From [Synechococcus] sp. NIES-970 (GTDB taxonomy: Bacteria; Cyanobacteriota; Cyanobacteriia; Cyanobacteriales; MRBY01): DNA of 64,000 bases. The number at the start of each line of letters is the position of its first letter. Position 1 is the stretch's first letter. Positions 36,884-47,399 of this stretch are shown here, piece after piece. The stretch is taken from assembly GCA_002356215.1 (NCBI GenBank), contig AP017959.1, forward strand, positions 2,558,195 through 2,622,194, read 5' to 3'. Both the position numbers and the translations under genes were made by a program. The notes beneath the pieces were generated by a model. The model had not been told where the DNA came from and searched no databases. It saw only the letters and a list, made by a program, of their open reading frames with translations.

Positions 36884-38322
36884 ACCAATACCATCCAGAA
36901 TAATCCTGTCAAAACCAAGCTCATGACCCCGATCAAGTGCTCAAATTCTTCAAACATCCGGGGTAGTTTCACCGTGAGCCCCCGGAAAATCAGGCCATAG
37001 GCCAACCAGCCAGCCCCAGTGGTCACCAGAGCCTTCAGGAGATTACTGGGCTGGTAAGCTTCGAGATAGAAACTATTGGCCACGAATAAGCTCCCTAGGA
37101 GCACACCAATTGCCCAATAGAGATTCGGTTTGAGCTGGAGGTCTGGTTGGGCCTGGCAGGGAAGAAAAATAAATTTTGCGAAGGCGATCGCCGTCCCCAC
37201 CGCAGCAATGTTGAGCACCCACACCTGCCAGGGCAATAAATTTTGCATCGTGAGAATTTTTGAGCTGTAGCCCGCTAGGAACGGTAACCCAGACATGGAG
37301 GCACAGGCTAGTACTAGCACCCACCAAAAGACCCGGGGCATTGATTGACTACACAATTCTCGAAAGTTACGGCTGGGCAGTTGGCCCGCCGTTAAAAATA
37401 GACTGGCTTTTACCAGACCATGGGTCAGGGCATAGAACCCACCCACCGCCGGGGCCGCCAGCACAAAACCCAACTGGGAGATCGAGCTAAAGGCCAATAG
37501 TCGTTTGGTGTCCTGCTCAAAGATGGCATAGATGACTCCCAGCAGGACTGTCCCCACCCCAAATAGCCGCACCAAGGGTTCTAATTCCGGGACAAGGAGG
37601 GCACAGCGCACCAAAGGAAACACCCCTGCTTTCACGACCACCCCCGAGAATAGGGCAGAAATCGGGGTTTCTGATTCACCGTGGGTGAGGGGTAACCACA
37701 GGCCAGAGATAAAAATGCCTCCTTTGGTGAGTAGACCGAGAAAGATTAAGGCGATCGCCTCCCTAGGCGCCGTGGCCAAACCAGAGAAAGCAAAGGAATG
37801 GTTTGCCTGGTAAACCAAGGCTGTGCCAATGAGATAGAACAGCATCGCCGTGTTACTGACGAAGAGGTAGCGCAACCCGACCCACAGGGAGCGATCGCTA
37901 CGGGGATAGGTAATCAACAAAAACGCCGCAACACCAAGGGTTTCAAGGGCAACATACAAGCTGATCAAATCGGCACAACAAAAGGCTGCATTGACGACCC
38001 CATGGAGAATCACCAGTTGGGTATAGAAAAAAGGCGATTTTTGTTTATCGAAACAGTAGAGGATTACCGCCGCTGTCACCAGGCCATTCATCAAAATGAA
38101 ATAGCTGGTCAACTGGTCGAACATCAAGGTAACCCCAAAGCTGTCCGTTAGGGTCAGGGAAAAGGGTTCCCAACCAAAGAATTGGCCGCAACCATAGAGC
38201 ACCGATAGGGCGGCGATCGCCACCGCAAAATAGCGGTTCCAGCGGGGCAAAAGATAGATGCTAAATCCCACCATAAACGGCAAAATCAGCCAAATAATCG
38301 TTAAAGAAGCCATTACATCCAT
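36880..38322 (-). CDS. mrpD: Mrp-type antiporter subunit D (NuoL/M/N-like)
   Basis: 480 residues with about 14 membrane helices, homologous to the proton-pumping subunits of complex I. The core has ISLYVALETLGVAAFLLITY (with the conserved Glu), GLLTKGGIFISGLWLPLTHG (conserved Lys and His) and AVGGFYALTHGLVKASLFLT. It is the only subunit of this class in the cluster, whereas many Mrp systems have two. It overlaps mrpC by ten bases. Confidence 0.9.
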   Translation of the reverse strand: MDVMASLTIIWLILPFMVGFSIYLLPRWNRYFAVAIAALSVLYGCGQFFGWEPFSLTLTDSFGVTLMFDQLTSYFILMNGLVTAAVILYCFDKQKSPFFYTQLVILHGVVNAAFCCADLISLYVALETLGVAAFLLITYPRSDRSLWVGLRYLFVSNTAMLFYLIGTALVYQANHSFAFSGLATAPREAIALIFLGLLTKGGIFISGLWLPLTHGESETPISALFSGVVVKAGVFPLVRCALLVPELEPLVRLFGVGTVLLGVIYAIFEQDTKRLLAFSSISQLGFVLAAPAVGGFYALTHGLVKASLFLTAGQLPSRNFRELCSQSMPRVFWWVLVLACASMSGLPFLAGYSSKILTMQNLLPWQVWVLNIAAVGTAIAFAKFIFLPCQAQPDLQLKPNLYWAIGVLLGSLFVANSFYLEAYQPSNLLKALVTTGAGWLAYGLIFRGLTVKLPRMFEEFEHLIGVMSLVLTGLFWMVLV

Positions 38323-38660
38323 GGTGTGTTGTTCCTCTCGATTTCCCTTGCTTCCAGGGTCGGATTATTCCGCGCGAGCTTCATTACCCCCACCAACATC
38401 AAGGCTTGGATCGAAAACCCAATGACAATTCCGGTCAAAATGACTGCCTGGGGGACGGGATCGGCGTAGGCTCTCCCCACTATTTCCCCCTGGATCGGCG
38501 CAAAAATACCTCCCCGGGCCGCTACCACGATGTAGTAGGCGATCGCCCCAGTACTCATCACGTCCATGGCGAGGATCTTCATGATCACGTTTTGCTTAAA
38601 AATAATGCCGAAAAACCCGATAAAAATGACCGCAAACACACAGGCTTCCAAAATAAACAT
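38313..38660 (-). CDS. mrpC: Mrp-type antiporter subunit C (NuoK-like)
   Basis: 115 residues, three helices, NuoK-like (VIFIGFFGIIFKQNVIMKIL; DPVPQAVILTGIVIGFSIQA). GGAGG lies ten bases before the ATG. The gene starts 65 bases after nhaS3; a 24-base perfect palindrome lies in that gap. Confidence 0.9.
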   Translation of the reverse strand: MFILEACVFAVIFIGFFGIIFKQNVIMKILAMDVMSTGAIAYYIVVAARGGIFAPIQGEIVGRAYADPVPQAVILTGIVIGFSIQALMLVGVMKLARNNPTLEAREIERNNTPWM

Positions 38661-38685
38661 GGCGCTACTCCCTCCATCACCATCG

Positions 38686-38709
38686 GGAGATTCCCTGCAG
38701 GGAATCTCC
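38686..38709. repeat. 24-base perfect palindrome between nhaS3 and mrpC
   Basis: Every position from 38686 to 38709 pairs with its mirror, around CTGCAG (GGAGATTCCC...GGGAATCTCC). No T run follows it on the coding (minus) strand. It could be an operator, or an RNA hairpin that sets the ratio of nhaS3 to mrp transcripts. Confidence 0.75.
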
Positions 38710-38725
38710 TTTAAATTTCAGCACT

Positions 38726-40153
38726 CTACGAAGACAGACTGTTTTCGAGGACACTTTTGTCTGCGGGCGCATTCGGGTCATTGGGTTTATTCAAAACAAC
38801 CTGGAGGAGGGGTGGGGCCAGGAAGGTCGTCAAAATAACCATCACAATGATCGCCGCTTCGAGGGGCTTATCCAGAACACCGCTGGCCGAGCCAATCCCC
38901 GCAAAAACAAGGCCCACTTCGCCCCGGGGGATCATGCCGAAACCGATCGCCAAACGATTGATCCCCGGCTGACCAAAGACCGCCCAACCTGTGATTACTT
39001 TGCCGATGATCGCCACCACAAGTAAGAACGCAGCGATAATCAGGCCCGCCCGGTTAGCTGGCTCAAAGGGGTTGAGCACGCCCAGGTCTGCCTTGGCTCC
39101 CACCGTCACAAAAAAGATCGGCACTAGGAAATCAGCAAGGGGCATCACCTGTCGGTCAAGTTCTTTGCGTAAATCTGTTTCATCCAGCACCAAACCTGCC
39201 GCAAACGCCCCAAGAATTGCTTCTAGGTGAATCACATTGGCAATAATTGCCATGACTAGGGCAAAGGCCACTGCCGGAATGAGGAGCGCCCCCCGGGTTT
39301 GTAATTTATTGGCGATCGCCTCAAACCCTTGGTTAAAAAATCGGCCGAGGAGGATTGAACCCAACAGAAAAGCACTGGCCCCAATGATCAGATAGACCAC
39401 ATTGAGCAAATCAACTTCCCCAGTTTTGGCAAGACTAGCCACCACCGCTAAGACAATAATGCCGAGCACATCATCGATGACCGCTGCCCCGACGATAATT
39501 TTGCCCTCGGTGGATTTTAGTTGGCCCAAATCTGACAGGACCTTTGAAGTGATACCGATACTGGTTGCGGTAAGAGCCGCCCCCGCAAAAATAGCCGGAA
39601 TCAGCGGTGTATGGAAGATCGCCACTAACCCCACTGTCCCTAACAGGAAAGGGGCGACAACTCCCACAACGGCGACAACAGCCGCCTGGTAGCCCACCTT
39701 ACTTAATTCGCGGAGGTCGGATTCGAGGCCAATTTCGAACAACAAGACGATAACCCCTAGTTCCGCCAGCACCGAGATCACCTCACTCTGGCTCGCGAAA
39801 ATATGTTCTAGAGCTGCCCCATCTAAGTTTCCGAGCCGCTGCAATAGACCCATCAGATTGGAGTCTGTGGCGATCGCCCCCGTTTCTGGAGAGACGATCA
39901 AATGGAGCACCGAGGCCCCGACCAGAACGCCGCCCAACAGCTCCCCAAGTACCGGGGGCAGACCAAACCGCTTCGAGAGTTCACCCCCCAACTTACTGAC
40001 GCCATAGATCACCACAAGGGTCATCAAAACGCCCGTCAAGACAAAAGAACCATATTCCGCTTCTGGGGTTGTGGCTAAGGTCAAACCTGGCATCTGTGAC
40101 CAAACATCCAGCCATGGATTGAACCAAGGCGGTGTGAAAGAAAGAAAGACCAT
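38726..40153 (-). CDS. nhaS3: CPA2-family Na+/H+ antiporter (NhaS3/NapA type)
   Basis: 475 residues, about 12 helices after a short leader. Key blocks are FGLPPVLGELLGGVLVGASV, the discontinuous helix ALTATSIGITSKVLSDLGQL and the ion-site GAAVIDDVLGIIVLAVVASL (adjacent Asp-Asp). There is no C-terminal TrkA-N domain. In Synechocystis the homologue NhaS3 is essential and sits in thylakoids; that location here is inference. It lies 104 bases downstream of bicA and just upstream of mrpC on the same strand. Confidence 0.9.
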   Translation of the reverse strand: MVFLSFTPPWFNPWLDVWSQMPGLTLATTPEAEYGSFVLTGVLMTLVVIYGVSKLGGELSKRFGLPPVLGELLGGVLVGASVLHLIVSPETGAIATDSNLMGLLQRLGNLDGAALEHIFASQSEVISVLAELGVIVLLFEIGLESDLRELSKVGYQAAVVAVVGVVAPFLLGTVGLVAIFHTPLIPAIFAGAALTATSIGITSKVLSDLGQLKSTEGKIIVGAAVIDDVLGIIVLAVVASLAKTGEVDLLNVVYLIIGASAFLLGSILLGRFFNQGFEAIANKLQTRGALLIPAVAFALVMAIIANVIHLEAILGAFAAGLVLDETDLRKELDRQVMPLADFLVPIFFVTVGAKADLGVLNPFEPANRAGLIIAAFLLVVAIIGKVITGWAVFGQPGINRLAIGFGMIPRGEVGLVFAGIGSASGVLDKPLEAAIIVMVILTTFLAPPLLQVVLNKPNDPNAPADKSVLENSLSS

Positions 40154-40257
40154 CTTAAAAATCCCTCAAATTTTAGTGAATACAATGGGGCAAGCCCGCC
40201 ACCCCAACCCGTCATTGGGGATGGCGATCGCCCTTAGATTTTAGTTGCCGTTCATTT

Positions 40258-41952
40258 CTAAAGAGTCTTGGGCTCTAGATCTTGGCGAGATTCCGCATCG
40301 GGAAAAATGTTTAAAACCGCTGTCTTTAAAGCTTCTTCAAGGGCAAGGAAGCAGTTTTCTGGGGGGATTTTCTTGAAGACATCGAGCTTTTCTAAGCGCC
40401 GTTTCGTCTGCCCTGAAACTCCCACTAGATAAACATTGCGGTCTTTTTCGAGGGCTTCATTAATCGCATTTTCGAGGGCTAGGGATGCCGTAACCCCCAT
40501 GTGGGGCACCTCCCCGAGATCAAAGACGATTGCATCACAATCTTGAATGGCGTTATGCTCCCGGGCGATCGCCTTAGCGACCCCAAAGATCATCGGCCCA
40601 CTCAATTGAAACAACAAAACACGATCATTCGCCTCATCCAACCAGCGCTTTTCAACAGGAGTCAGAGGAATCGCATCATCCGCCGTAGAAATCGTTTTCA
40701 CCGACTTCGCTTGCAGTGCTGTCATTTTCTCAATGGTGAGCACATTGGCGATAAAGACCCCAACACCCACCGCCACGATCAAATCTACCAACACCGTCAA
40801 GAGAATCACCCCATACATAATCAGGGCGCCCTTGAGAGAAATCTTGTGGGCTCGCTTCAGGAAATCCCAATCGATAATATCGATCCCAACTTTGAAGGCA
40901 ATCCCGGCCAACACCGCCAAGGGAATTTGTGCGGTCAACTGTGCCCCGGCGAGGATGACGACCATCAAAATAATCGCCCGGGAAAGGCCTGATACCGCCG
41001 TTCTCCCCCCAGACTGGATATTTACCACCGTCCCCATGGTGGCCCCCGCCCCAGCAATCCCACCAAAGAGACCTGAAACCAAGTTGCCTAAACCTTGGCC
41101 GATTAGCTCCTTGTCAGAATTGTGCTCCGTGCGGGTCAAACTATCGGCCACTAAGGAAGTCAAGAGCGCATCAATACAGCCCAACATCGCCAGCACGATC
41201 GCATCCACAACCATCAATTGCAACTGCCTTGATTCGAGGTTGCCAAAATTCGGTAACTGGAGGGACGGAAAAGAAGCTGAAATTTCCCCAATACGCCGGA
41301 GCTCCACATCTTGAAACACGACCAAAGAAAGAATCGTGCCCAAAATCAGCGCCACTAACTGGGGAGGAGCAATTTTGCGCCATTTCCGGGGCATAAACCA
41401 AATAATTGCCACTGTCATCCCTGCTAGGAAGGTTTCGATGGGCCGAATATTGGTCAATAAATCAGGAATTGCCCCGAGGGTGCCAATAACGCCCCCCCTA
41501 GGACTAGCCTGGCCCAGGAAGGGAGCTAACTGCAAAATTACGAGGATCACACCGATCCCAGACATAAAGCCAGAGATAACGGTGTAGGGCATCATGGTGA
41601 CATATTTGCCGAGCTTGAGGACCCCAAAAATAATTTGGATAACCCCTGCCATCATGATGACGGTAAAGGCCATGGCCAGGCCATTTTCTGGATCTGCGGC
41701 GGTGAGATTCGCAATAATCGCCGTTACCACGACCGTCATTGGGCCGGTGGGTTCAGAAATTAGGGTCGGCGTGCCCCCAAAGAGCGCCGCAAAGAAGCCG
41801 ACTAGCACCGCTGCCCATAAGCCAGCGGTAGGGCCAGCACCAGAGGCGACACCAAAAGCAAGGGCCATCGGCAGGGCAATAACGGCGGCGGTTGCGCCCC
41901 CAAATAAATCGCCTTGGATATTTCTAAAGTGGATTTTGTTGGTTATTTGCAT
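40258..41952 (-). CDS. bicA: SulP-family Na+-dependent bicarbonate transporter BicA
   Basis: 564 residues, the length of the PCC 7002 BicA protein. The membrane part opens with FRNIQGDLFGGATAAVIALP and has LWAAVLVGFFAALFGGTPTL, GLFGGIAGAGATMGTVVNIQ and AVLAGIAFKVGIDIIDWDFL. A cytoplasmic STAS domain closes it (LLFQLSGPMIFGVAKAIARE, DLGEVPHMGVTASLALENAI). It is a medium-affinity, high-flux bicarbonate importer of the CO2-concentrating mechanism. A sulfate-transporter reading is less likely given the close match and the antiporter neighbours. The ATG at 41952 has a weak ribosome site. Confidence 0.93.
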   Translation of the reverse strand: MQITNKIHFRNIQGDLFGGATAAVIALPMALAFGVASGAGPTAGLWAAVLVGFFAALFGGTPTLISEPTGPMTVVVTAIIANLTAADPENGLAMAFTVIMMAGVIQIIFGVLKLGKYVTMMPYTVISGFMSGIGVILVILQLAPFLGQASPRGGVIGTLGAIPDLLTNIRPIETFLAGMTVAIIWFMPRKWRKIAPPQLVALILGTILSLVVFQDVELRRIGEISASFPSLQLPNFGNLESRQLQLMVVDAIVLAMLGCIDALLTSLVADSLTRTEHNSDKELIGQGLGNLVSGLFGGIAGAGATMGTVVNIQSGGRTAVSGLSRAIILMVVILAGAQLTAQIPLAVLAGIAFKVGIDIIDWDFLKRAHKISLKGALIMYGVILLTVLVDLIVAVGVGVFIANVLTIEKMTALQAKSVKTISTADDAIPLTPVEKRWLDEANDRVLLFQLSGPMIFGVAKAIAREHNAIQDCDAIVFDLGEVPHMGVTASLALENAINEALEKDRNVYLVGVSGQTKRRLEKLDVFKKIPPENCFLALEEALKTAVLNIFPDAESRQDLEPKTL

Positions 41953-42275
41953 GGGTCATGCCATCTCTTGTGAGCCATGGGAATAAAAGTTAAAAAGGTT
42001 AATTGTTAAAAGCATTGACTAGGGACAGGATGCGATCGCCGGAATTACATAGTCTTAAATCTATTAAATTTGTTTTTTCTATTGGGTAATATCTAACCAT
42101 GGAACATTGAAGTTTGTCTGCCCAAGATCGCTAATCTTTTTTGATTAAACAAATTATAAAAACTAATGATTGCTCCAGAATGGTAGCGATCGCCTGGGGT
42201 TGCACGTCGTAAGCAGGGAAGTCTTTGGGTTCGGGTTTACAATAACGAAACCGTTGCGGGCCCTGTGGAGGTGTA
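41953..42275. other. Divergent bicA/mltA promoter region
   Basis: About 320 bases, AT-rich in the middle. GGAGG at about 42263 is the mltA ribosome site. TTAGTTTTTATAATTTG-like strings on the bicA side might hold a LysR-type (TTA-N-TAA) site, but I cannot fix one. Confidence 0.4.
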
Positions 42276-43424
42276 ATGAAGCGTATTTGGCATAGTTTAG
42301 TAACGACAGCCATGGTGGCTGGCTCTAGCCTGGGGGGTGGGATAGCCATCGCCCAGGTGTTACAACCCCAGCAAAATTCTGGGGCGATCGCCCTGCCAGA
42401 CTATGGCCTCTGGCAAGCCCAGGATCGGCAGCAGTTACTGGCGGCCCTTGACCACAGTTTGCGCTACCTCGAGAGTAATACCGCCCGAGAAGCCTATGAC
42501 GCCTTGGCAGAACCTGGGTTCACTAGGGAGCGGGTGAGGCGATCGCTCGTACGGTTCCGGCAACTGGTGCAGCAGCATAGCGATCCTCGGCAGCTCCACC
42601 AAGCAATTCAACGGGAATTTATTTTTTATCAATCTCCAGGAACCGATGGTCTAGGCCAGGTGGAATTCACCGCCTATTTTGAACCGGCTTATATTGCCAG
42701 TCCCGTTAGAACCGAACGCTTTCAATATCCCATCTATCGCCAGCCCCCCGGTTTTAGCACCTGGACAAAACCCCATCCCACGAGGCTTGAACTAGAAGGC
42801 CCCGATGGCAGGCCGCCCCAAGGGAGTCCACTGCGGGGGAATGAATTGGTCTGGCTCGAAAGTCGCCTCGAAGCCTATCTCATCCAGGTGCAAGGGTCAG
42901 CGCGACTCCAGATGACCAATGGCAGCACCATGACCATCGGGTTTAATGGCAGCACGGACTATGACTATGTGAGCCTTGGGCGAGAGCTCATCGACGCGGG
43001 CATTTTTCAACCGGAAGAACTCAGCCTACCTCGATTAATTGAATATTTTGAAACCCACCCGAGGGACTTGAGCACCTATATTCCCCGTAATAACCGCTTC
43101 ATTTTCTTCCAAGAAACCTTCGGTTCACCCCCCATCGGCAGCATTGGAGTTCCAGTGTTGGCAGAACGATCAATCGCCACCGATAAAAGTATTTTTCCCC
43201 CGGGGGCGATCGCCTTTATTTCGACCCAACTGCCCTACCAGCGGGCCAACGGTGAGTGGTTAAAAATGCCCATCAGTCGCTATGTCTTAGATCAAGATAC
43301 AGGCAGTGCAATCCGGGGGCCTGGTCGGGTGGATATTTTCCTGGGGACGGGGCCAAATACCCAAACCCGTGCGGGCCTCGTCAATGATTCAGGACAGCTC
43401 TATTACCTATTACTACGACAGTGA
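42276..43424 (+). CDS. mltA: Membrane-bound lytic murein transglycosylase A
   Basis: Cleaves peptidoglycan to anhydromuropeptides in the periplasm. 382 residues with a signal peptide (MVAGSSLGGGIAIAQ). The MltA domain is clear (VEFTAYFEPAYIASPVRTER; then LVWLESRLEAYLIQVQGSAR), and the 3D domain at the C-terminus has VDIFLGTG (DxFxG) and the Asp-containing YVLDQDTGSAIRGPGRVD. There is no lipobox Cys at the signal peptide end, so it may be soluble, unlike the E. coli lipoprotein. Converges with the DUF4010 gene, two bases apart. Confidence 0.93.
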   Translation: MKRIWHSLVTTAMVAGSSLGGGIAIAQVLQPQQNSGAIALPDYGLWQAQDRQQLLAALDHSLRYLESNTAREAYDALAEPGFTRERVRRSLVRFRQLVQQHSDPRQLHQAIQREFIFYQSPGTDGLGQVEFTAYFEPAYIASPVRTERFQYPIYRQPPGFSTWTKPHPTRLELEGPDGRPPQGSPLRGNELVWLESRLEAYLIQVQGSARLQMTNGSTMTIGFNGSTDYDYVSLGRELIDAGIFQPEELSLPRLIEYFETHPRDLSTYIPRNNRFIFFQETFGSPPIGSIGVPVLAERSIATDKSIFPPGAIAFISTQLPYQRANGEWLKMPISRYVLDQDTGSAIRGPGRVDIFLGTGPNTQTRAGLVNDSGQLYYLLLRQ

Positions 43425-43426
43425 TC

Positions 43427-44701
43427 CTAGGGAATTTGCTGCAAAATCGGCAATAGCCCCATCAGGCTAAACCCCAGGAGTAGGTACAGGCCCTGTTGTC
43501 CCGTTTGGCGATCGCCAAAGGAGCGCGCATACAAACCCTTGACAGCATTATTACTGGCTGTCGCAATGAGAATTGACACACTGGCCAGGGCCAAGGGGAC
43601 CGATTGCCCCGCCGATTGGGTCAGGCTCAAAATAAACGGATCCACATCCGTAATTCCCATAATGGCCGCAAGGGAATAAACACCTTGGTCCCCCAAGTCA
43701 GTCACGATATAGCGGGTAAGCAGGGAAATAATGAGGAAAAGCAACGCAAACCCAAAGGCAGCCTTCAGCTCAAGGGGATTACCCTGGGGATAGGTCGCTG
43801 GCACATTTTCTGGGTCTACTGGTGCTTTTTTCTGTAGATAGAGGACCAATCCCCCAAGAACTCCCACGAGGCCCAAAACAGCGAAAGGCCCGATTAAGCG
43901 GGCCGATAAATCCCCATTAAATAATTCCAATAGAAAAATCAATCGCCAATACATCATCCCCGAGGCCATGACCATCCCCCCCACATAGCGCTTCGAGTTT
44001 TCTGGATCGACGCTGGCTCGCTTCGCCAGGGCCACGGTGGTCACGGTCGACGAATAGGCGCCGCCCAACAGGGCAACAAGGGCAATGCTCCCTTTGCCTT
44101 TGATAAGGCGTTGTAGCAAAAAACTGCCGTAGGACACCGTACTGACGGCTACCACTACCAGCCAAGTTTTAAAGGGATTGAGATCAAAGCTGGTGAGGGT
44201 CTGGTTCGGCAAAATGGGCAGAATGACGATGGTCAACAACAGAAATTTTGTGAAAGTGAAAATGTCTTCTTCGGAAAACCGCTGGGCTAATCCCTCTAAG
44301 AAAGCTTTGAGTTCTAGGAGAATCAAGCTGGCGATCGCCAAAGAAGAAGCCACCCAAAAATCGCCCCCATAGACCAAAGGCCCGAGAATGTAGGTCGCGA
44401 GGCCCGCCATCTCAGAGGTGAGCCCGACCCGGGCCGTTTCCGCTTTGTGCCAATAGGAAATCATCAAAAAGCCCCCAACCACCGCAAAGCCGCCAATCAC
44501 CGCGACAATTTCGCCCTGGGCCAAAAAAGCGACACTATAACCAATCAGGCCAATCAAAGGATAGGTGCGCACACCGCCAAAGGCATACCCTTTACTAATC
44601 TTGTGTTCCTCCCGTTCAAGGCCAATAAGAAACGAGAGAAATAGCACCACCAGAAGCTTATAGGCATCCGCTGGGACTAAATTAAGCAATTGAGAGGCCA
44701 T
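43427..44701 (-). CDS. MgtC/SapB and DUF4010 membrane protein
   Basis: 424 residues, about 12-13 helices. The N-terminal part is MgtC-like (LLVVLFLSFLIGLEREEHKI; AFGGVRTYPLIGLIG) and the C-terminal part is DUF4010 (VALLGGAYSSTVTTVALAKR, ASNNAVKGLYARSFGDRQTG). The function of this group is not established; a link with Mg2+ or other ion homeostasis is only by analogy. Confidence 0.87.
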   Translation of the reverse strand: MASQLLNLVPADAYKLLVVLFLSFLIGLEREEHKISKGYAFGGVRTYPLIGLIGYSVAFLAQGEIVAVIGGFAVVGGFLMISYWHKAETARVGLTSEMAGLATYILGPLVYGGDFWVASSLAIASLILLELKAFLEGLAQRFSEEDIFTFTKFLLLTIVILPILPNQTLTSFDLNPFKTWLVVVAVSTVSYGSFLLQRLIKGKGSIALVALLGGAYSSTVTTVALAKRASVDPENSKRYVGGMVMASGMMYWRLIFLLELFNGDLSARLIGPFAVLGLVGVLGGLVLYLQKKAPVDPENVPATYPQGNPLELKAAFGFALLFLIISLLTRYIVTDLGDQGVYSLAAIMGITDVDPFILSLTQSAGQSVPLALASVSILIATASNNAVKGLYARSFGDRQTGQQGLYLLLGFSLMGLLPILQQIP

Positions 44702-44895
44702 GACTCACCCTGAAATATCCGCATCAGTATAGGCAGCCTTTTTCTGCAAAAATGGCGTTTCGCAACGAAAATCAAACTATTGCTCTGCCGGGGCCATCCC
44801 CACAATTGCATAAGCTCCAGGAGACATCACTACACATTGTTGGAGCTTCGTCTCCCCAGGCTTCGATTTACTCTCCTTTGCAATGGAGCAAAACC

Positions 44896-45255
44896 ATGAA
44901 ATTAATCCAAAGTATCGGTGGGCATTTACTAGATGGTCTACTGATCAGTTCCTGCTTGCTGCTCTCTAACATGACCGGGGCGATCGCCACCCCATCAGAA
45001 CCCATCGGTTGCCCAGAAGGTTGGATCCCCTACGCCCAGGAACTCAATCCCCGCATCAGCGTCTGTGTTCCCAAGCAAATTACCTTGCCCATCCCCGCAG
45101 ATTTGGGTCATCAACCAGCGCGGGTTCAGGTGCAACAATTGCGCATTATCCAAACGGATTCCCGGGTCAGTCCTACCAAAAAAAGAAGTGTAGAACTTCG
45201 TAACACGAGCCACACTTCAGTCCAGCTTTACCAGCGCACCAGCCAATCTCCCTAG
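44896..45255 (+). CDS. Small exported protein, function unknown
   Basis: The ATG at 44896 (119 aa) is chosen because GGAG lies seven bases before it; the upstream 48 codons look non-coding. A hydrophobic segment near residues 10-30 (LLDGLLISSCLLLSNMTGAI) acts as signal sequence. The mature part has a Cys pair (IGCPEGWIPYAQELNPRISV, followed by CVPKQ), perhaps a disulfide. No family recognised. A terminator follows. Confidence 0.55.
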   Translation: MKLIQSIGGHLLDGLLISSCLLLSNMTGAIATPSEPIGCPEGWIPYAQELNPRISVCVPKQITLPIPADLGHQPARVQVQQLRIIQTDSRVSPTKKRSVELRNTSHTSVQLYQRTSQSP

Positions 45256-45287
45256 CTGCCTTGGTTAAAACTGAGACAATTTTTGTC

Positions 45288-45315
45288 CCAGAGCCTGGCC
45301 GCTCTGGATTTTTTC
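45288..45315 (+). terminator. Intrinsic terminator after the small exported protein
   Basis: CCAGAGC (45288-45294) pairs with GCTCTGG (45301-45307) around six bases, followed by ATTTTTT. Confidence 0.75.
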
Positions 45316-45511
45316 GTGGGTAATCGAAGGCCAATTTCTCCCCTGGAGTGACCCAAGCAGAGGGCAAGACTCAGGCAAACTTTAGAAAACTGACTACTGT
45401 TAACAAAAAAGAAAAGAAGAGGTCACTAAAGTAAAGCACTGGGCAACATTTTTGCCATAATTTGAGAAGCACGCAGTCGCTTCTCTGCACTCCTCCAGCT
45501 CCCTCACACCC

Positions 45512-46702
<1,191 letters not shown>

Positions 46703-46711
46703 GGGATCAGC

Positions 46712-47389
46712 ATGGCACAGTGGTGGGCCTTGATGATTGGTAATTCCCGGCTCCATTGGGGGGCGTTTGCTGACCATACACTCCAAGGGATCGAGCACAC
46801 AGACCACGAAACTTTGGGGACAGGGGTTCAACAACTCCAGTATGTGGCGTCGGTCGTGCCTCGCCAGACCACCTGGATCGAAGCTCAATTTCCTGAGGCC
46901 CGGGTGATCACCCTACGGGATATCCCTCTCCGCCACTGCTATCCACAATTGGGTATTGACCGGGCCTTAGCGGTTTGGGGCGCAGGCCAACATTATGGTT
47001 TTCCCTGTTTGGTCATCGATGGGGGAACGGCCCTGACATTTTCGGGGGCGACAGGCGATCGCCAGTGGTTGGGGGGCGCAATTTTACCGGGCCTAAAACT
47101 GCAATTTAAGAGTTTGGCCCAGGCTACGGCGGCTTTGCCAGAGGTTAATTTACCCGAGCAGTTGCCCCAGCGCTGGGCCAGGGAAACCCAGGGGGCGATC
47201 GCCAGCGGCATCACCCGCACCGTCCTCGCCGGCGTTAATGATTTTATCCAAGCTTGGCAGGCTGAGTTTCCCCAGGGAAAAATCCTGGTTACGGGTGGAG
47301 ATGGCCCCTGGTTAGCGCAGCACATCCCTCGATTGATCTACGATCCCGCCTTGATCTTTCGCGGCTTTCAAGCCCTCAAGGAACCCTGA
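46712..47389 (+). CDS. coaX: Type III pantothenate kinase
   Basis: First step of coenzyme A synthesis. 225 residues. The ATP-site segment reads ALMIGNSRLHWG, where most CoaX proteins have an Asp at the second position of the DxGNT motif; the Met seen here is common in cyanobacterial sequences as I recall them. VIDGGTALTFSGATGDRQWL and GGAILPGLKLQFKSLAQATA are the other family blocks, and VTGGDGPWLAQ is near the end. It follows the HtrA gene by nine bases, so they are probably cotranscribed, and converges with the helix-turn-helix gene. Confidence 0.9.
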   Translation: MAQWWALMIGNSRLHWGAFADHTLQGIEHTDHETLGTGVQQLQYVASVVPRQTTWIEAQFPEARVITLRDIPLRHCYPQLGIDRALAVWGAGQHYGFPCLVIDGGTALTFSGATGDRQWLGGAILPGLKLQFKSLAQATAALPEVNLPEQLPQRWARETQGAIASGITRTVLAGVNDFIQAWQAEFPQGKILVTGGDGPWLAQHIPRLIYDPALIFRGFQALKEP

Positions 47390-47399
47390 GCCTAGTCCT

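Noticed and set aside
44752-44895. 48-codon extension of the small exported protein
   Set aside because: The ATG at 44896 has a good ribosome site and is followed by a signal sequence; the extension looks non-coding.
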